Shown piece by piece: positions 25,924 to 35,070 of a stretch of DNA of 51,315 nt. Both the position numbers and the translations under genes were made by a program. This stretch comes from Henriciella sp. Lineage in GTDB: Bacteria; Pseudomonadota; Alphaproteobacteria; Caulobacterales; Hyphomonadaceae. Position 1 is the first letter of the stretch. Each line of letters starts with the position of its first letter. The notes beneath the pieces were generated by a model. It was not told the origin of the DNA and did not search any database. It was given only the letters and a program-made list of their open reading frames with translations. The DNA is taken from positions 1 through 51,315 of the forward strand of contig JASJAO010000019.1 in the NCBI GenBank assembly GCA_030066975.1. The letters run 5' to 3'.

Positions 25924-27496
25924 ATGTGCGCGCATCGGCGCGGGCCCAGTCGGCCGCGAGAATGGTCGGCTCGGCATTGTCCAGCAAGGCCCCCTTTTTT
26001 AACAGTCGATAAGCCTCATCCGCAGGCACAGCGAGGTCTTCTGTGACCCGGTGAATGATATGGCGCGGCTCCAGTTCGCTCGGGTGCTCACACCCTGCCG
26101 CGCCGACCACTTCCATCAGGGCTGCAATCGTATTGCGGTGGAAGTGATATACGCGCTCGGCCTTTTCCGTCACAAACAGGCCGCGCTGGCGGGACGGATC
26201 GGTCGTCGCGATCCCCGTGGGGCAGGTATTATTGTGGCAGTTGAGCGACTGGATACAGCCTAAGGAGAACATGAAACCGCGCGCCGCGTTGATCCAGTCC
26301 GCGCCCAGCGCCAGCGAGGCAGCCATTGAAAAGGCAGAAACCTGTTTGCCGCTGACCGCGAGGCGGATCTCGTCTTTCAGCTCACAGCCAACAAGCGCAT
26401 TGCGCGCGAGCACCAATCCCTGACGCAGCGGTGCCCCGATATGATCGAGAAATTCTGCGGGCGCAGCGCCTGTGCCGCCCTCAGCGCCATCAATCACAAT
26501 GAAGTCAGGACGGATTTCGGTCTCAAGCATTGCCTTGCACAGCGCCAGAAATTCCCAATTATTGCCAATACAGAGCTTGAACCCCACCGGTTTGCCGTCA
26601 GACAGCGACCGAAGCTCTGCGATAAACTCCATCAATTCGATCGGGGTCGAAAAGGCGGAATGATAAGGCGGGGAGTAACAGGTCTCGCCAACCGGGATGC
26701 CGCGCGCCTCGGCGATTTCCGGGGTAACTTTCGCGCCCGGTAGGACGCCGCCATGGCCAGGCTTCGCGCCTTGCGACAGCTTGATCTCAATCATCTTGAC
26801 CTGATCCAGGCTCGCGGTCTCGGCAAACTGGCCGGCGTCAAATCCGCCATCCTTGGCGCGGCAGCCAAAATAGCCCGACCCCAATTCCCAGACCAAATCG
26901 CCGCCGCCGGCGCGATGATAGCGCGAGATGCCGCCTTCCCCGGTATCGTGAAAGAAACCGCCTTTCGCCGCGCCTCGATTAAGCGCTTCGACCGCGTGGG
27001 AACCGAGCGAGCCAAAACTCATCGCGGAAATGTTCAGGATACTCGCAGAATATGGCTTTGCCGTGCCCGGCGCGCCGACGGTGACGCGCGGATCCTTGTC
27101 CTCCGGATGGCGCGCGCCAATGGAATGGGACAGCCATTCATAGGGCGGTCTGTCAATGTCAAGGTGGCTGCCAAACGGCTCAACCGATGAGACGTTTTTC
27201 GAGCGCTGATACACCATGGCCCGCTCTTCGAAATTGAACGGTCGGCCCTCGGTTTCACTCTCGACAATATAGGAGCGCAGGAACGGCCGCAGCTCCTCGC
27301 CCAACCAGCGCACGCGGCCAATCAGCGGAAAGTTGCGCAGGATCGTATGCCGGGTCTGCAAATAGTCGTACAGCCCCATCAGGGACAGCCCGCCAAACAG
27401 AACCGCTGGCACCAGAAACCAGAGTGAGGCTGACACAGCCCACAGGCTCCAGCCGAACAGGAGGATCGCCCCCAGCCATGGCAAAAAGCGCAGCAT
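25904..27496 (-). CDS. FMN-binding glutamate-synthase-like protein
   Basis: A 530-residue protein with two N-terminal membrane helices (about 5-45) and a domain like the FMN-binding part of the large glutamate synthase subunit: ISAMSFGSLGSHAVEALNRGA, HDTGEGGISRYH, IEIKLSQGAKPGHGGVLPG, DGAEGGTGAAP. Cysteines 414, 420 and 425 (GCIQSLNCHNNTCPTG) match the 3Fe-4S ligands of glutamate synthase. It lacks the N-terminal amidotransferase domain, so it is a member of the separate membrane-anchored family whose reaction is not established. GGGGAGG precedes the ATG. Confidence 0.9.
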   Translation of the reverse strand: MLRFLPWLGAILLFGWSLWAVSASLWFLVPAVLFGGLSLMGLYDYLQTRHTILRNFPLIGRVRWLGEELRPFLRSYIVESETEGRPFNFEERAMVYQRSKNVSSVEPFGSHLDIDRPPYEWLSHSIGARHPEDKDPRVTVGAPGTAKPYSASILNISAMSFGSLGSHAVEALNRGAAKGGFFHDTGEGGISRYHRAGGGDLVWELGSGYFGCRAKDGGFDAGQFAETASLDQVKMIEIKLSQGAKPGHGGVLPGAKVTPEIAEARGIPVGETCYSPPYHSAFSTPIELMEFIAELRSLSDGKPVGFKLCIGNNWEFLALCKAMLETEIRPDFIVIDGAEGGTGAAPAEFLDHIGAPLRQGLVLARNALVGCELKDEIRLAVSGKQVSAFSMAASLALGADWINAARGFMFSLGCIQSLNCHNNTCPTGIATTDPSRQRGLFVTEKAERVYHFHRNTIAALMEVVGAAGCEHPSELEPRHIIHRVTEDLAVPADEAYRLLKKGALLDNAEPTILAADWARADARTFTPRGD

Positions 27497-27547
27497 GATC
27501 GCCTCCCCTTAGACCTAAGTCCCCTCCGGTCCTAGCCGATCACCAAC

Positions 27548-28684
27548 TCAAAAGCCATTCAGGCGCGCATATCGATCGCGGTGAAAACTCGCGCCGCCGA
27601 GCAAGGCCTCCTGAACGCGCGCGCGTTTCATATAAAGCCCGCTATCATGCGCATCGGTCATGCCGATCCCGCCATGGAACTGAACGGTCTCATTCGAGAC
27701 CAGATGGATCAGCTCGCTCGCTTGCGCTTTGGCGAGGCTCGCCAATTCAGGGAGATTATTGGCTTGCTCATCCGCCGCTGATAAAGCCGCCGCCACGCAG
27801 GAGCGCGTCATTTCAAGCGCGGTGAACATCTTGGCCGCCCGGTGCTGCAGCGCCTGGAATGAGCCAATCAGCTGCCCGAATTGTTTGCGGGTCTGCAAAT
27901 ATTCCAGCGTCATCTCAAACGCCGCCTGCGCTGAGCCCAGCATTTCAGCCGCGAGCGCGATCCGCCCGCGATCGAGCGCCGCATCGAGCACATCCCATCC
28001 GGCATCCACGGCGCCGATCACATTGGCTTCGCTGACATTTACATCTTCAAGCGAGAGATGCGCGGCGCCATGGGAATCCACAGTGTTCAATGCCTGAACC
28101 GTGAGACCGCTGGCATCGCTTGGCACCAGGAACAGGGTCACGCCATGCGACTGTCCGGCCTCGCCAAAGCTGCGGGCGGCAACAATGAACGCATCGGCAT
28201 GATGACCGTCGCTGACATAGCGTTTCGCCCCGTTCAGCGTGAAGCCCTGCCCATTGCGTTCGGCCTCTGTCGCCACATTCAGCGGCGCATGATGGGTGCC
28301 TTCGTCGAGTGCCAGCGCGGTTGTCACCTCACCGGCGGCGAGTTTCGGCAGCCATTCGCCTTTCAGCGCCTCAGATCCGCCAAGCCCGATCAGGCTTGCG
28401 CCCAACACCGCGGTCTGCAGCAAGGGTGTCGCCGCAATCGTGCGACCCTGTGCTTCCATGATCTGGCCCATGGCCACCATGCCCATATCGACGCCGCCAT
28501 ATTCTTCCGGGATCAGGACCCCGAAAAAGCCAAGCTCTGCCAGCTTATTGCGGTTTTCCGTATCGACGCCATTAGCGCCCGCATCGCGCAGACCGCGCAA
28601 GTGGCTCACCGGTAGCTCATCACGCGCGAACGCCATCGCCGTATCACGCAGCATTTGCTGGTCTTCAGATAGAACAAATCTCAT
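27548..28684 (-). CDS. Acyl-CoA dehydrogenase, second subunit of a pair
   Basis: A 378-residue flavoprotein of the acyl-CoA dehydrogenase fold: N-terminal helices (MRFVLSEDQQMLRDTAMAFARDELP), a middle beta domain and a C-terminal helical domain (ERGR-like DRGRIALAAEMLGSAQ, QTRKQFGQLIGSFQALQHRAA, QFHGGIGMTDAHD). The usual C-terminal catalytic-glutamate segment ending in GTSE is not present. Its ATG overlaps the stop of the upstream dehydrogenase (TAATG), so the two are probably translated together and form one heteromeric alpha2beta2 enzyme, as known for actinobacterial steroid side-chain enzymes. The substrate is not known. Confidence 0.9.
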   Translation of the reverse strand: MRFVLSEDQQMLRDTAMAFARDELPVSHLRGLRDAGANGVDTENRNKLAELGFFGVLIPEEYGGVDMGMVAMGQIMEAQGRTIAATPLLQTAVLGASLIGLGGSEALKGEWLPKLAAGEVTTALALDEGTHHAPLNVATEAERNGQGFTLNGAKRYVSDGHHADAFIVAARSFGEAGQSHGVTLFLVPSDASGLTVQALNTVDSHGAAHLSLEDVNVSEANVIGAVDAGWDVLDAALDRGRIALAAEMLGSAQAAFEMTLEYLQTRKQFGQLIGSFQALQHRAAKMFTALEMTRSCVAAALSAADEQANNLPELASLAKAQASELIHLVSNETVQFHGGIGMTDAHDSGLYMKRARVQEALLGGASFHRDRYARLNGF

Positions 28685-29898
28685 TATTGATGCTCCCGGA
28701 GGCCGAGGACGCGTTTCGCGATGACGTTGAGGTTGACCTCGCTCGTGCCGCCTTCAATCGAATTGCCTTTCGAGCGCAGCCAACCGCGTGTCGCTTTCTT
28801 GGCATCATCAGCAAACCCGTCGCCCTGCCAGCCGAGGCCTTCCGTGCCGAGCGCCTCGACGATCAGCTCAGACTTCTCCTGATTCATCTTGGCGGCGGCA
28901 TACTTCAGGATGGACGCCGTGTGACCGACTTCCTGTCCGGCTTTCGCTTCTGCGGTTGAGCGCTGCACGGTCAGTCCAAACGCCTTGGAGAACATCAGGT
29001 GCTCAGCCAGCCGACCGCGGAGGTCTCCGTCAGCGATCCGACCCGCCTCATCCATGCCGACATGCTGTTTTGCGTATTCTTGCGGCGGCAGAATGCCGGA
29101 CCCGCCCGTGCCGCCAAAACCGCCCGCCGAGATGGAAGAGCGCTCAAACTGCAGCAGGCGTTTGGCAATCGTCCAACCTGCATTGAGCTGCCCCACCAGC
29201 TGGTCTTTCGGCACTTTCACATCGGTGAAGAAAGTCTCGCAGAAGGGCGAGGAGCCGGAGATCAGTTTGATTGGCCGCGTCTCGACACCTTCCGTGTCCA
29301 TATCGAACACAAGGAAGCTGATCCCATCATGCTTGACGCTTGTATCCGTGCGCACAAGGGAGAAGATCCAGTCGGCCTGATCGGCATATGACGTCCAGAC
29401 TTTCTGACCATTGATCAGCCAGTGATCACCCTTGTCTTCGCATTTTGTCTGCAGACCGGCGAGATCCGACCCGGCACCTGGCTCTGAATAGCCCTGACAC
29501 CAACGGGTCTTGCCCTTGACGATATCGGGAATGAACCGGGCCTTTTGTTCGTCATTGCCGAACTCCAGCAAGGCCGGTCCAAACATCCACAGCCCGAACG
29601 AGAAGAGCGGCGGGCGCGCCTTGATCCGGCGCATTTCTTCCTGCAGCACTTTGGCCTGGGCCTTGTTCAGGCCGCCGCCGCCATACTCTGCCGGCCATTG
29701 CGGCGCGGTCCAGCCTTTCTCACCCATCCGCTCAAGCCAAACCTTCGAGTCCGGGTTCTTGAACGGTTCCCGGCGCCCGCCCCAGACGACTTCATCATCT
29801 TTCATCGGTGTGCGCATAGAGGCCGGACAGTTGGCCTCCAGCCAGTCGCGCACCTCGGTGCGGAAGGCGTCTAACTCTTCAGGGGCATCAAAGGCCAT
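28684..29898 (-). CDS. Acyl-CoA dehydrogenase, first subunit of a pair
   Basis: A 404-residue acyl-CoA dehydrogenase. FAD/substrate motifs: WCQGYSEPGAGSDLAGLQT in the middle domain, QKVWTSYADQADW, and the C-terminal SIEGGTSEVNLNVIAKRVLGL that shapes the flavin site. In this last motif the position directly before GT is Gly where medium-chain enzymes have the catalytic Glu, so the base must lie elsewhere. GGAG precedes the ATG at 29898. It is translationally coupled to the following dehydrogenase, and a SnoaL-like gene lies upstream on the same strand, suggesting use on bulky acyl-CoA substrates. Confidence 0.9.
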   Translation of the reverse strand: MAFDAPEELDAFRTEVRDWLEANCPASMRTPMKDDEVVWGGRREPFKNPDSKVWLERMGEKGWTAPQWPAEYGGGGLNKAQAKVLQEEMRRIKARPPLFSFGLWMFGPALLEFGNDEQKARFIPDIVKGKTRWCQGYSEPGAGSDLAGLQTKCEDKGDHWLINGQKVWTSYADQADWIFSLVRTDTSVKHDGISFLVFDMDTEGVETRPIKLISGSSPFCETFFTDVKVPKDQLVGQLNAGWTIAKRLLQFERSSISAGGFGGTGGSGILPPQEYAKQHVGMDEAGRIADGDLRGRLAEHLMFSKAFGLTVQRSTAEAKAGQEVGHTASILKYAAAKMNQEKSELIVEALGTEGLGWQGDGFADDAKKATRGWLRSKGNSIEGGTSEVNLNVIAKRVLGLREHQ

Positions 29899-30010
29899 AT
29901 CTGGTCTCCTCGCGCGGGGCCGCGCTCATCTGCTGCAATTGCGGCAATATAGGCTGGCGCTGACCGCTTCGCCAAGCCTCACGCGGGGTCAGACAGAGAT
30001 GACCAAACGG

Positions 30011-30391
30011 CTATGACAGCGCGTAGGAAAATTCCTCGCGGACAATCTTGCCGTCTCGCACTTGGAGCGAGCCAATTTCGCGCATTTGCACACGTTCCCC
30101 GCTTTCCTTTTGTGTGACGTCGATATCGAAAATCACGTTGAACCGATCGCCATGCACGAACGGGCCTTCGACATTCATATTGTGCACTTCGTGGGCATTG
30201 AACCACCAGGCATTCTTGGCCTGAATCGCCTCCAGCCCCTGCGCTTCAGTGCTGCCATCCGGCATGGGCGCCGCCTCGGCCGAGACCGCGTCCTGTGCAT
30301 AATATTTCTGATGCAACTCATCGAGGCGCCCTTCGGAACAGCACGCGACATATTCGCGGCCGATGTCCATCATTTCTTCTGGTGATGCCAT
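30011..30391 (-). CDS. SnoaL-like (NTF2-fold) protein
   Basis: A 126-residue protein of the NTF2/SnoaL-like fold, seen from MMDIGREYVACCSEGRLDELHQKYYAQDAVS, GLEAIQAKNAWWFNAHEVHNMNVEGPFVHGDRFNVIFDIDVTQ and the REIGSLQVRDGKIVREEFSYAL end. Members are isomerases, cyclases or binding proteins for small hydrophobic ligands. GGAGGG lies directly before the ATG at 30391. It precedes the acyl-CoA dehydrogenase pair on the same strand by about 110 bases, so they may share a pathway. Confidence 0.82.
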   Translation of the reverse strand: MASPEEMMDIGREYVACCSEGRLDELHQKYYAQDAVSAEAAPMPDGSTEAQGLEAIQAKNAWWFNAHEVHNMNVEGPFVHGDRFNVIFDIDVTQKESGERVQMREIGSLQVRDGKIVREEFSYALS

Positions 30392-30462
30392 GTTTCCCTC
30401 CTTCATTTTCGAAAGAGAACAAAAGCACAACATTAACTTTTGCGCAAGCCGAAAATCAGACC

Positions 30463-30690
30463 CTAAAACCGTCCAAACGGGCTGTTCTCCGGGCCCGTTT
30501 CGACGCCGGCGAGGTTGGCCAGGTGCACCAGGACCATAAACACAACAAACACGCACAGGACCATGACCAGCCCCCACGGCACTTGGTGCGGCCGCGCATC
30601 CTTGCGCACGGTCCCGAGTTTGGAATTGGCATAGAAGCCGAGCCCGACAAACAGGGTCGCAACCGTCAGGCTGATAATCCAGTCGAGCAT
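30463..30690 (-). CDS. Small two-helix membrane protein
   Basis: A 75-residue protein with hydrophobic helices at about 3-20 (WIISLTVATLFVGLGFYA) and 39-60 (WGLVMVLCVFVVFMVLVHLANL), joined by a basic loop. The family is not recognised beyond a small conserved membrane protein. The ATG at 30690 lies inside the 3' end of the glycosyltransferase gene (25-base overlap), so it is probably translated from the same message. An upstream extension of the frame runs through the glycosyltransferase in another frame and is not meaningful. Confidence 0.65.
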   Translation of the reverse strand: MLDWIISLTVATLFVGLGFYANSKLGTVRKDARPHQVPWGLVMVLCVFVVFMVLVHLANLAGVETGPENSPFGRF

Positions 30691-32183
30691 GAAGCAGGCG
30701 TCTCCGTCGCGTGGGGCTGATGCGGCGTCTTTGCCCAGAAATAGGGCCGCACCGCAAGTTCCCAAACCGCGCGGCCGGCTGCTATCGAATGCAGCGGCCA
30801 ATAAAGCGGCCGCGTCAGGATCGCTGCGACGCGGGAAAACGTCCAGCGTCCAGGCGCGAGCAGCTCGCCCAGAATTCCAACGCTCATCCCGGCTCCAAGC
30901 AGGCCCCAGCCCCAGACCCCCGGACTTAGCGCCTGGGTCATCACGCTTATCAGAACCATCAGTGCCGCCGGCCCATGCACAAGTGGCGACAGCACCGCCC
31001 CGCCGAGTGTCAGTTGCAGAGCCCAGAAGCCCCGATGCCCGAGCTGGCGGTAGAGCGTGGCGGGCTCACGCATCAGCACACACCAAGTCAGTATGAAGCC
31101 CTTGATCCAGCGGCTACGCTGCGCCGTCCAGTCGCCAAACCGCTCCGGCGCGTCCTCAAGAGTTGGGAGATGTAAATAGCTGACGCGCAAGCCCCGCCGG
31201 GCGAGCCGCAGGCCGAGATCTGCATCCTCGGTGACGTTCCAGGCGTCCCAACCGCCCGCGGCTTTGACCGCTTCTGTGCGAAAGTGATTGCTGGTCCCGC
31301 CGATCGAGATGGGGAGTTTCAGTTTCGCCTGCGCCGGCAATAACAGGCCAAACTGGACCGCATATTCGAGGCCCCAATGCCCAGCCACAAAGCCGGCCCC
31401 GCCATTGTCACCGACCAGTGGCGCCTGAACGCAGACCGTCTCGGGCACGCTGGTGGCAAACTTGGCGTGGGCTTCGCGCAATTGCTCCGGGTGCGGGCGA
31501 TCCTCGGCATCGTAGATACAGACATAGTTCCCATAGGCGCGGGCCAGCCCGTAATTGAGCGCGTTCGGCTTGGTCCTTGGCCCGCCCGGCGGCACGATGG
31601 TCTTGCGCGTGCCACGCGGAAAATCCGCCGCATGCGCCGCGTTCAGCGTTTCGATATCGTCGGCCTCAATCAGGATCTGAATATCAAGTTTCGCTGCAGG
31701 CCAGGACAGTTTGCCAAGCGCCTCGGCCAACTGAGCCATGACCGGCGCCTCGCGATAGACCGGGACCAGCACGGAATAGACTGGCAACAAGTGGTCACCG
31801 CGATACAGGTGGACCGGCCTCAAGGCGTCTCGAAGACGCTGAACAAAGCCAACGCTGACCAGGACGAGGCGCCACAGGATAAGAGTCGCAAACCCGATCC
31901 AGAACAGAAAGGACAAGCAGAACAGAACTGGCAGCGGCGCCAGCAATCCAAGGAGGCCCAGAACTGAGAGGGATTGGGCGAGCAGGCGTCTCTGTGAAAA
32001 CGTGAGGCCGCCGTGACAGCAATATGCGTCTGCGAGTTCTGCAACAGAGACCTGTTGCAATACCTCAAGCGCGGATCTTTCCTTTTCCTTTGAGGCAGGA
32101 ACAATATTCGGTGAATGCTCCCCATTAAAGGGGAGACTTTCCGATACAAGAAAGTTGGAATTATATGCACGCACCCCAGACAA
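30666..32183 (-). CDS. Membrane glycosyltransferase, family 2
   Basis: A 505-residue processive-type glycosyltransferase. The cytoplasmic N-terminus is followed by hydrophobic segments (about 70-112), then the GT-A domain with EADD at 173-176, DAED at 225-228 (metal binding), TEDAD at 318-322 and QRSRW at 355-359, the QxxRW signature of cellulose/hyaluronan-synthase-like enzymes. More membrane helices follow (about 380-470). It should make or export a polysaccharide or glycolipid. The start is uncertain: no ATG exists near the N-terminus, and a TTG at 32183 or GTG at 32174 must be used. It is followed by the overlapping small membrane protein. Confidence 0.88.
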   Translation of the reverse strand: MSGVRAYNSNFLVSESLPFNGEHSPNIVPASKEKERSALEVLQQVSVAELADAYCCHGGLTFSQRRLLAQSLSVLGLLGLLAPLPVLFCLSFLFWIGFATLILWRLVLVSVGFVQRLRDALRPVHLYRGDHLLPVYSVLVPVYREAPVMAQLAEALGKLSWPAAKLDIQILIEADDIETLNAAHAADFPRGTRKTIVPPGGPRTKPNALNYGLARAYGNYVCIYDAEDRPHPEQLREAHAKFATSVPETVCVQAPLVGDNGGAGFVAGHWGLEYAVQFGLLLPAQAKLKLPISIGGTSNHFRTEAVKAAGGWDAWNVTEDADLGLRLARRGLRVSYLHLPTLEDAPERFGDWTAQRSRWIKGFILTWCVLMREPATLYRQLGHRGFWALQLTLGGAVLSPLVHGPAALMVLISVMTQALSPGVWGWGLLGAGMSVGILGELLAPGRWTFSRVAAILTRPLYWPLHSIAAGRAVWELAVRPYFWAKTPHQPHATETPASCSTGLSA

Positions 32184-32243
32184 GTGGTGAAACTATATTT
32201 CTATAGCTTTCAAACAATCACCCACAAGTTGAGCAAACGACAA

Positions 32244-33224
32244 TCAGTCACATAAAGTTCGCAAAGCGAGGTCCCGGCCGCTCAGCCAGGCCGCTTCCAC
32301 CCGCGCGCCGATTCGCCAGTCACCGCACATGCCGAGCTGCAGATCGGCATTCCAGGCGCTGTCAGACTGAGCCGATCGCGTGATCTGTGCATAGCGCCAG
32401 CGATGTGCGGCAGCATGAATCGGTGGCGCGAACCTCGCATGCTCACCAAACGCCGCGAGCAAGGGGGACACCACCTCCTGCGGGTCGGCCTCAAGATGCT
32501 GTTTCGACCATTCCGGACTGGCGTGCAGCGTCCAGGTTTCGATCGGGCTGCGCCCCGGTTTGGAGCTGTTTCGCGCCGCCCAGGAGATCGCACCCACCTC
32601 AAAGCGCCCGCCATCCCAGGCTGTATCGACCCGCTCCTCAAAAGCCAGCATCAGTGCCCAGCACGGGTCCGAAACCGCCTGCGCGGCATCACTCGCAAAT
32701 GGCGGATGAAGGGTCTGGAACAGATCCACGGCCTGTTCAGCCGGTACCGCAAACAGGAGTTGATCGAACCCACCCCGGACCTCACCATCTTCAAACACCA
32801 GCCGCCAGCCGCCCTCCTCGCGAGACGTATTCACCAGTCGCTTTGCCCATTGCACAGACAAAGGCGCCGCCATCGCGCGGATAATCCCGTTCATGCCTGG
32901 AACACCGACAAAGCGACGCTCGTCGCGCATGGGGCGGACGTCTCCCTGCGCATCAATCTCAACCAGGTCGGCTTGCCATTCCGCGACAGCGCCCGCCTGC
33001 ACCATCTCCGAAACCAGCGCCGCAAACTCTGGATCGCGCGCAGTGAAATACTGAGCCCCATGATCAAACGCGACTTGTCCGAGGTCCGTTTCAGCCCGGC
33101 GCGTTGACATTCGCCCGCCGGGGCCGCGGCCCTTGTCGAACAGCTCCACCTCACGGCCCGCCGCCTGTAGGGCCCGGGCCGCAGACAGGCCCGCCATTCC
33201 GGCGCCGATAATTACAACTGTCAT
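32244..33224 (-). CDS. Renalase-like FAD-dependent oxidoreductase
   Basis: A 326-residue flavoprotein with the FAD-binding GAGMAGLSAARALQAAG at 7-23, GRGPGGRMSTRR near 34-45 and the family's DHGAQYFTARDPEF near 57-70, as in bacterial renalase-like amine oxidases. The C-terminal GMCGDWRIGARVEAAWLSGRDLA closes the flavin site. The exact substrate is unknown; related enzymes reoxidise aberrant NAD(P)H isomers. GGAGG precedes the ATG at 33224. It is divergent from the photolyase-like gene, 109 bases apart, so both may use the SOS-like box in between. Confidence 0.88.
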   Translation of the reverse strand: MTVVIIGAGMAGLSAARALQAAGREVELFDKGRGPGGRMSTRRAETDLGQVAFDHGAQYFTARDPEFAALVSEMVQAGAVAEWQADLVEIDAQGDVRPMRDERRFVGVPGMNGIIRAMAAPLSVQWAKRLVNTSREEGGWRLVFEDGEVRGGFDQLLFAVPAEQAVDLFQTLHPPFASDAAQAVSDPCWALMLAFEERVDTAWDGGRFEVGAISWAARNSSKPGRSPIETWTLHASPEWSKQHLEADPQEVVSPLLAAFGEHARFAPPIHAAAHRWRYAQITRSAQSDSAWNADLQLGMCGDWRIGARVEAAWLSGRDLALRTLCD

Positions 33225-33317
33225 TTTAGTTGGCCTCCGAATGGGTGTCGCGCTCACTCTGGCAGGGAGCTAGTCCAATCGCCAAAAATTGGAACCTCTG
33301 GACATGCTTAGTAGTTT

Positions 33318-33332
33318 GTTCTATATTTGTTC
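33318..33332 (+). promoter_or_regulatory. LexA-type (SOS) box before photolyase-like gene
   Basis: GTTC at 33318-33321 and GTTC at 33329-33332 are exactly seven bases apart (TATATTT between), the alphaproteobacterial LexA operator. It ends one base before the ATG at 33334, so bound repressor would block the 5' end of the message. The match is direct; regulation is inferred from the family of the gene. Confidence 0.6.
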
Positions 33333-33333
33333 C

Positions 33334-34827
33334 ATGAGTAGATTACATGTTCTCTGGTTCTCGAACGATTTGCGCGTGCATGACCATGCTGCGCTGACGG
33401 CGGCGTGCCGCGCAGCTGAGCGCGAAGGGGGCGAGGTCCTGCCGCTCTATGTGTTCGACCCGAAAGACTGGCAGGGCGAAGCAGCCTCTGCGCGCCAGTT
33501 CGACTTTTTGCTCGAAAGCCTTCGCGATCTGGATAAGGCGCTGCGACACCGCGGGAGCGCGCTTCAGGTCGCGCTTGGCGCGCCTGAGACCGTCCTGCTG
33601 GATTTACACCGCCGTCTGGGGCTGACCGCGCTGCACCTGCATGAAATGCCGGGTTTACACCATCAGACTCAGGCGATCGAAACGCTCTGCCGCCGCGCGG
33701 GCATTCCGCTTCGGATGCATGGCCAGAACGGCGTGACCAGCGCCTTGACCGCTGCATCAGACTGGCGTCAGGCCTGGCGCGCGACCATGACGGCGCCGCG
33801 CTTGACGGCTCCAGCGCACATCCCGTCACCACCGCTAACACCGGCAGACTGGCCGGATGCCAAACGCCTGTCGCTGGCCCCCTCCTGGCTGCTGCCCGCA
33901 CAGAAAGGGGGCCGCGGACCTGCCATTGAGCTTCTGCGAAGTGAACTGGACCGGGCGCAAGCCCCCTCAATCGGCACGCCGTCTCTGATGGATCGGCTGT
34001 CAGCCTATCTCTCACTTGGAACCGTGTCCGTTCGCGAGGTTTGGCAGGCGCTTCAGAAAGCCTATGCGGCAGAGGTTGCAGGTCAAAACAAAGCCAATCC
34101 CTACCTGCGCGATCAGCTCGGGGCATTGGAACATTGGTGCCAATCGGCGCAACACATGGCGAATAAGCCAGTGGCCTCCGCCAATCCCCCCACGGCAAAC
34201 GCCTCACCCGACATTTCCGCCAAGCTGCGCGCCTGGAAGAATGGGCGCTGCGGGGTGCCCATTGTCGATGCCGGCATGCGCGCCATTCTGGTCCATGGCA
34301 GCGCGGCGGCCTCGCTCCAGCCCGTCCTGCTTGACTATGCAGAGCAGATACTGGGCCTCAACCGAACAGACGCGCTTGCCCACCTGACCAGCCTGTGCAC
34401 TGCAGCCGATCCTCGGCTTGGCGCGGTCACCGCTGATGCGATCTCCAGCCGCTCCCCGCGGGCGCGCCTGCAGCAGATGATCCGCGCCTCAAAGGCGCTT
34501 GATCCGGACGGCGTCTATATCCGCTATTGGGTGCCGGAGCTGGCCGATCTGCCGACCGAATATTTGCACGCGCCATCTGATGCGCCGGTTCATGCCCTGA
34601 TTGAGTCAGATATCGTCATCGGCCAGACCTATCCTAACCCAGGCGCCGAAGACGCTGCCTCAGCCATCCCGGCTCTTTTGTCAGCGCCGCGGCCTGCAGC
34701 CCCGACAAGGCAGACATCGGCCAAACCCGCAAAGCGGCCCCCTATGGCGCCGCGGCCGCGGTCCAAACGCGCGACCAAACCACACCAGCCTGATCCGAAA
34801 ACAGGACAACTCAGCCTCATATTCTAG
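33334..34827 (+). CDS. Divergent photolyase/cryptochrome-family protein with a degenerate flavin domain
   Basis: A 497-residue protein. The N-terminal Rossmann part is ordinary (HVLWFSNDLRVHDHAAL, LPLYVFDPKDW), as are LSAYLSLGTVSVREVW, GVPIVDAGMRAI and the end DPDGVYIRYWVPELADLP. The core flavin and lesion-site segments are not: the WxHNRxRM region reads HGSAAASLQPV, and the usual NNGGWQWAAGTGTDA stretch is replaced by DPRLGAVTADAISSRSP, without its tryptophans. FAD binding and classical photoreduction are therefore doubtful. The tail is Pro/Lys/Arg-rich (about 440-497). The ATG at 33334 starts the family sequence but has no clear ribosome site; upstream TTG/ATG starts exist. An SOS box lies directly in front. 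Confidence 0.82.
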   Translation: MSRLHVLWFSNDLRVHDHAALTAACRAAEREGGEVLPLYVFDPKDWQGEAASARQFDFLLESLRDLDKALRHRGSALQVALGAPETVLLDLHRRLGLTALHLHEMPGLHHQTQAIETLCRRAGIPLRMHGQNGVTSALTAASDWRQAWRATMTAPRLTAPAHIPSPPLTPADWPDAKRLSLAPSWLLPAQKGGRGPAIELLRSELDRAQAPSIGTPSLMDRLSAYLSLGTVSVREVWQALQKAYAAEVAGQNKANPYLRDQLGALEHWCQSAQHMANKPVASANPPTANASPDISAKLRAWKNGRCGVPIVDAGMRAILVHGSAAASLQPVLLDYAEQILGLNRTDALAHLTSLCTAADPRLGAVTADAISSRSPRARLQQMIRASKALDPDGVYIRYWVPELADLPTEYLHAPSDAPVHALIESDIVIGQTYPNPGAEDAASAIPALLSAPRPAAPTRQTSAKPAKRPPMAPRPRSKRATKPHQPDPKTGQLSLIF

Positions 34828-34939
34828 GCTTTGAGGGTAAATCACCCCGAAATTTGCCCGCACGCGCAAAAAAATTCAGTTATTTCCGTGCGGCGGGATG
34901 CGTAGTGTTTACGGGCAAAAGCGGGATTCAGTGCAAAAT

Positions 34940-34990
34940 TTATTGTTGAAAAACGATATGTACATATTGAAAAACAATAAGTCATATCGT
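34940..34990 (+). promoter_or_regulatory. Nested palindromes in an A/T-rich promoter region
   Basis: The stretch holds several interlocked symmetries: ATATGTACATAT (34956-34967), TTATTGTT/AACAATAA (34940-34947 and 34973-34980), ACGATATG/CATATCGT (34953-34960 and 34983-34990), and a direct repeat TTGAAAAAC at 34946 and 34967, 21 bases or two helical turns apart. It lies upstream of the 63-residue gene in a 240-base gap and is much richer in A/T than the surroundings. It looks like an operator or a structured leader. Confidence 0.5.
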
Positions 34991-35070
34991 AAATATAGTT
35001 TCGTCGAGCAGAGGTCAAAACGGCCCGGTCGACCCCGGCAGACCCGGGACCAACAAGAAGGACAAACATT

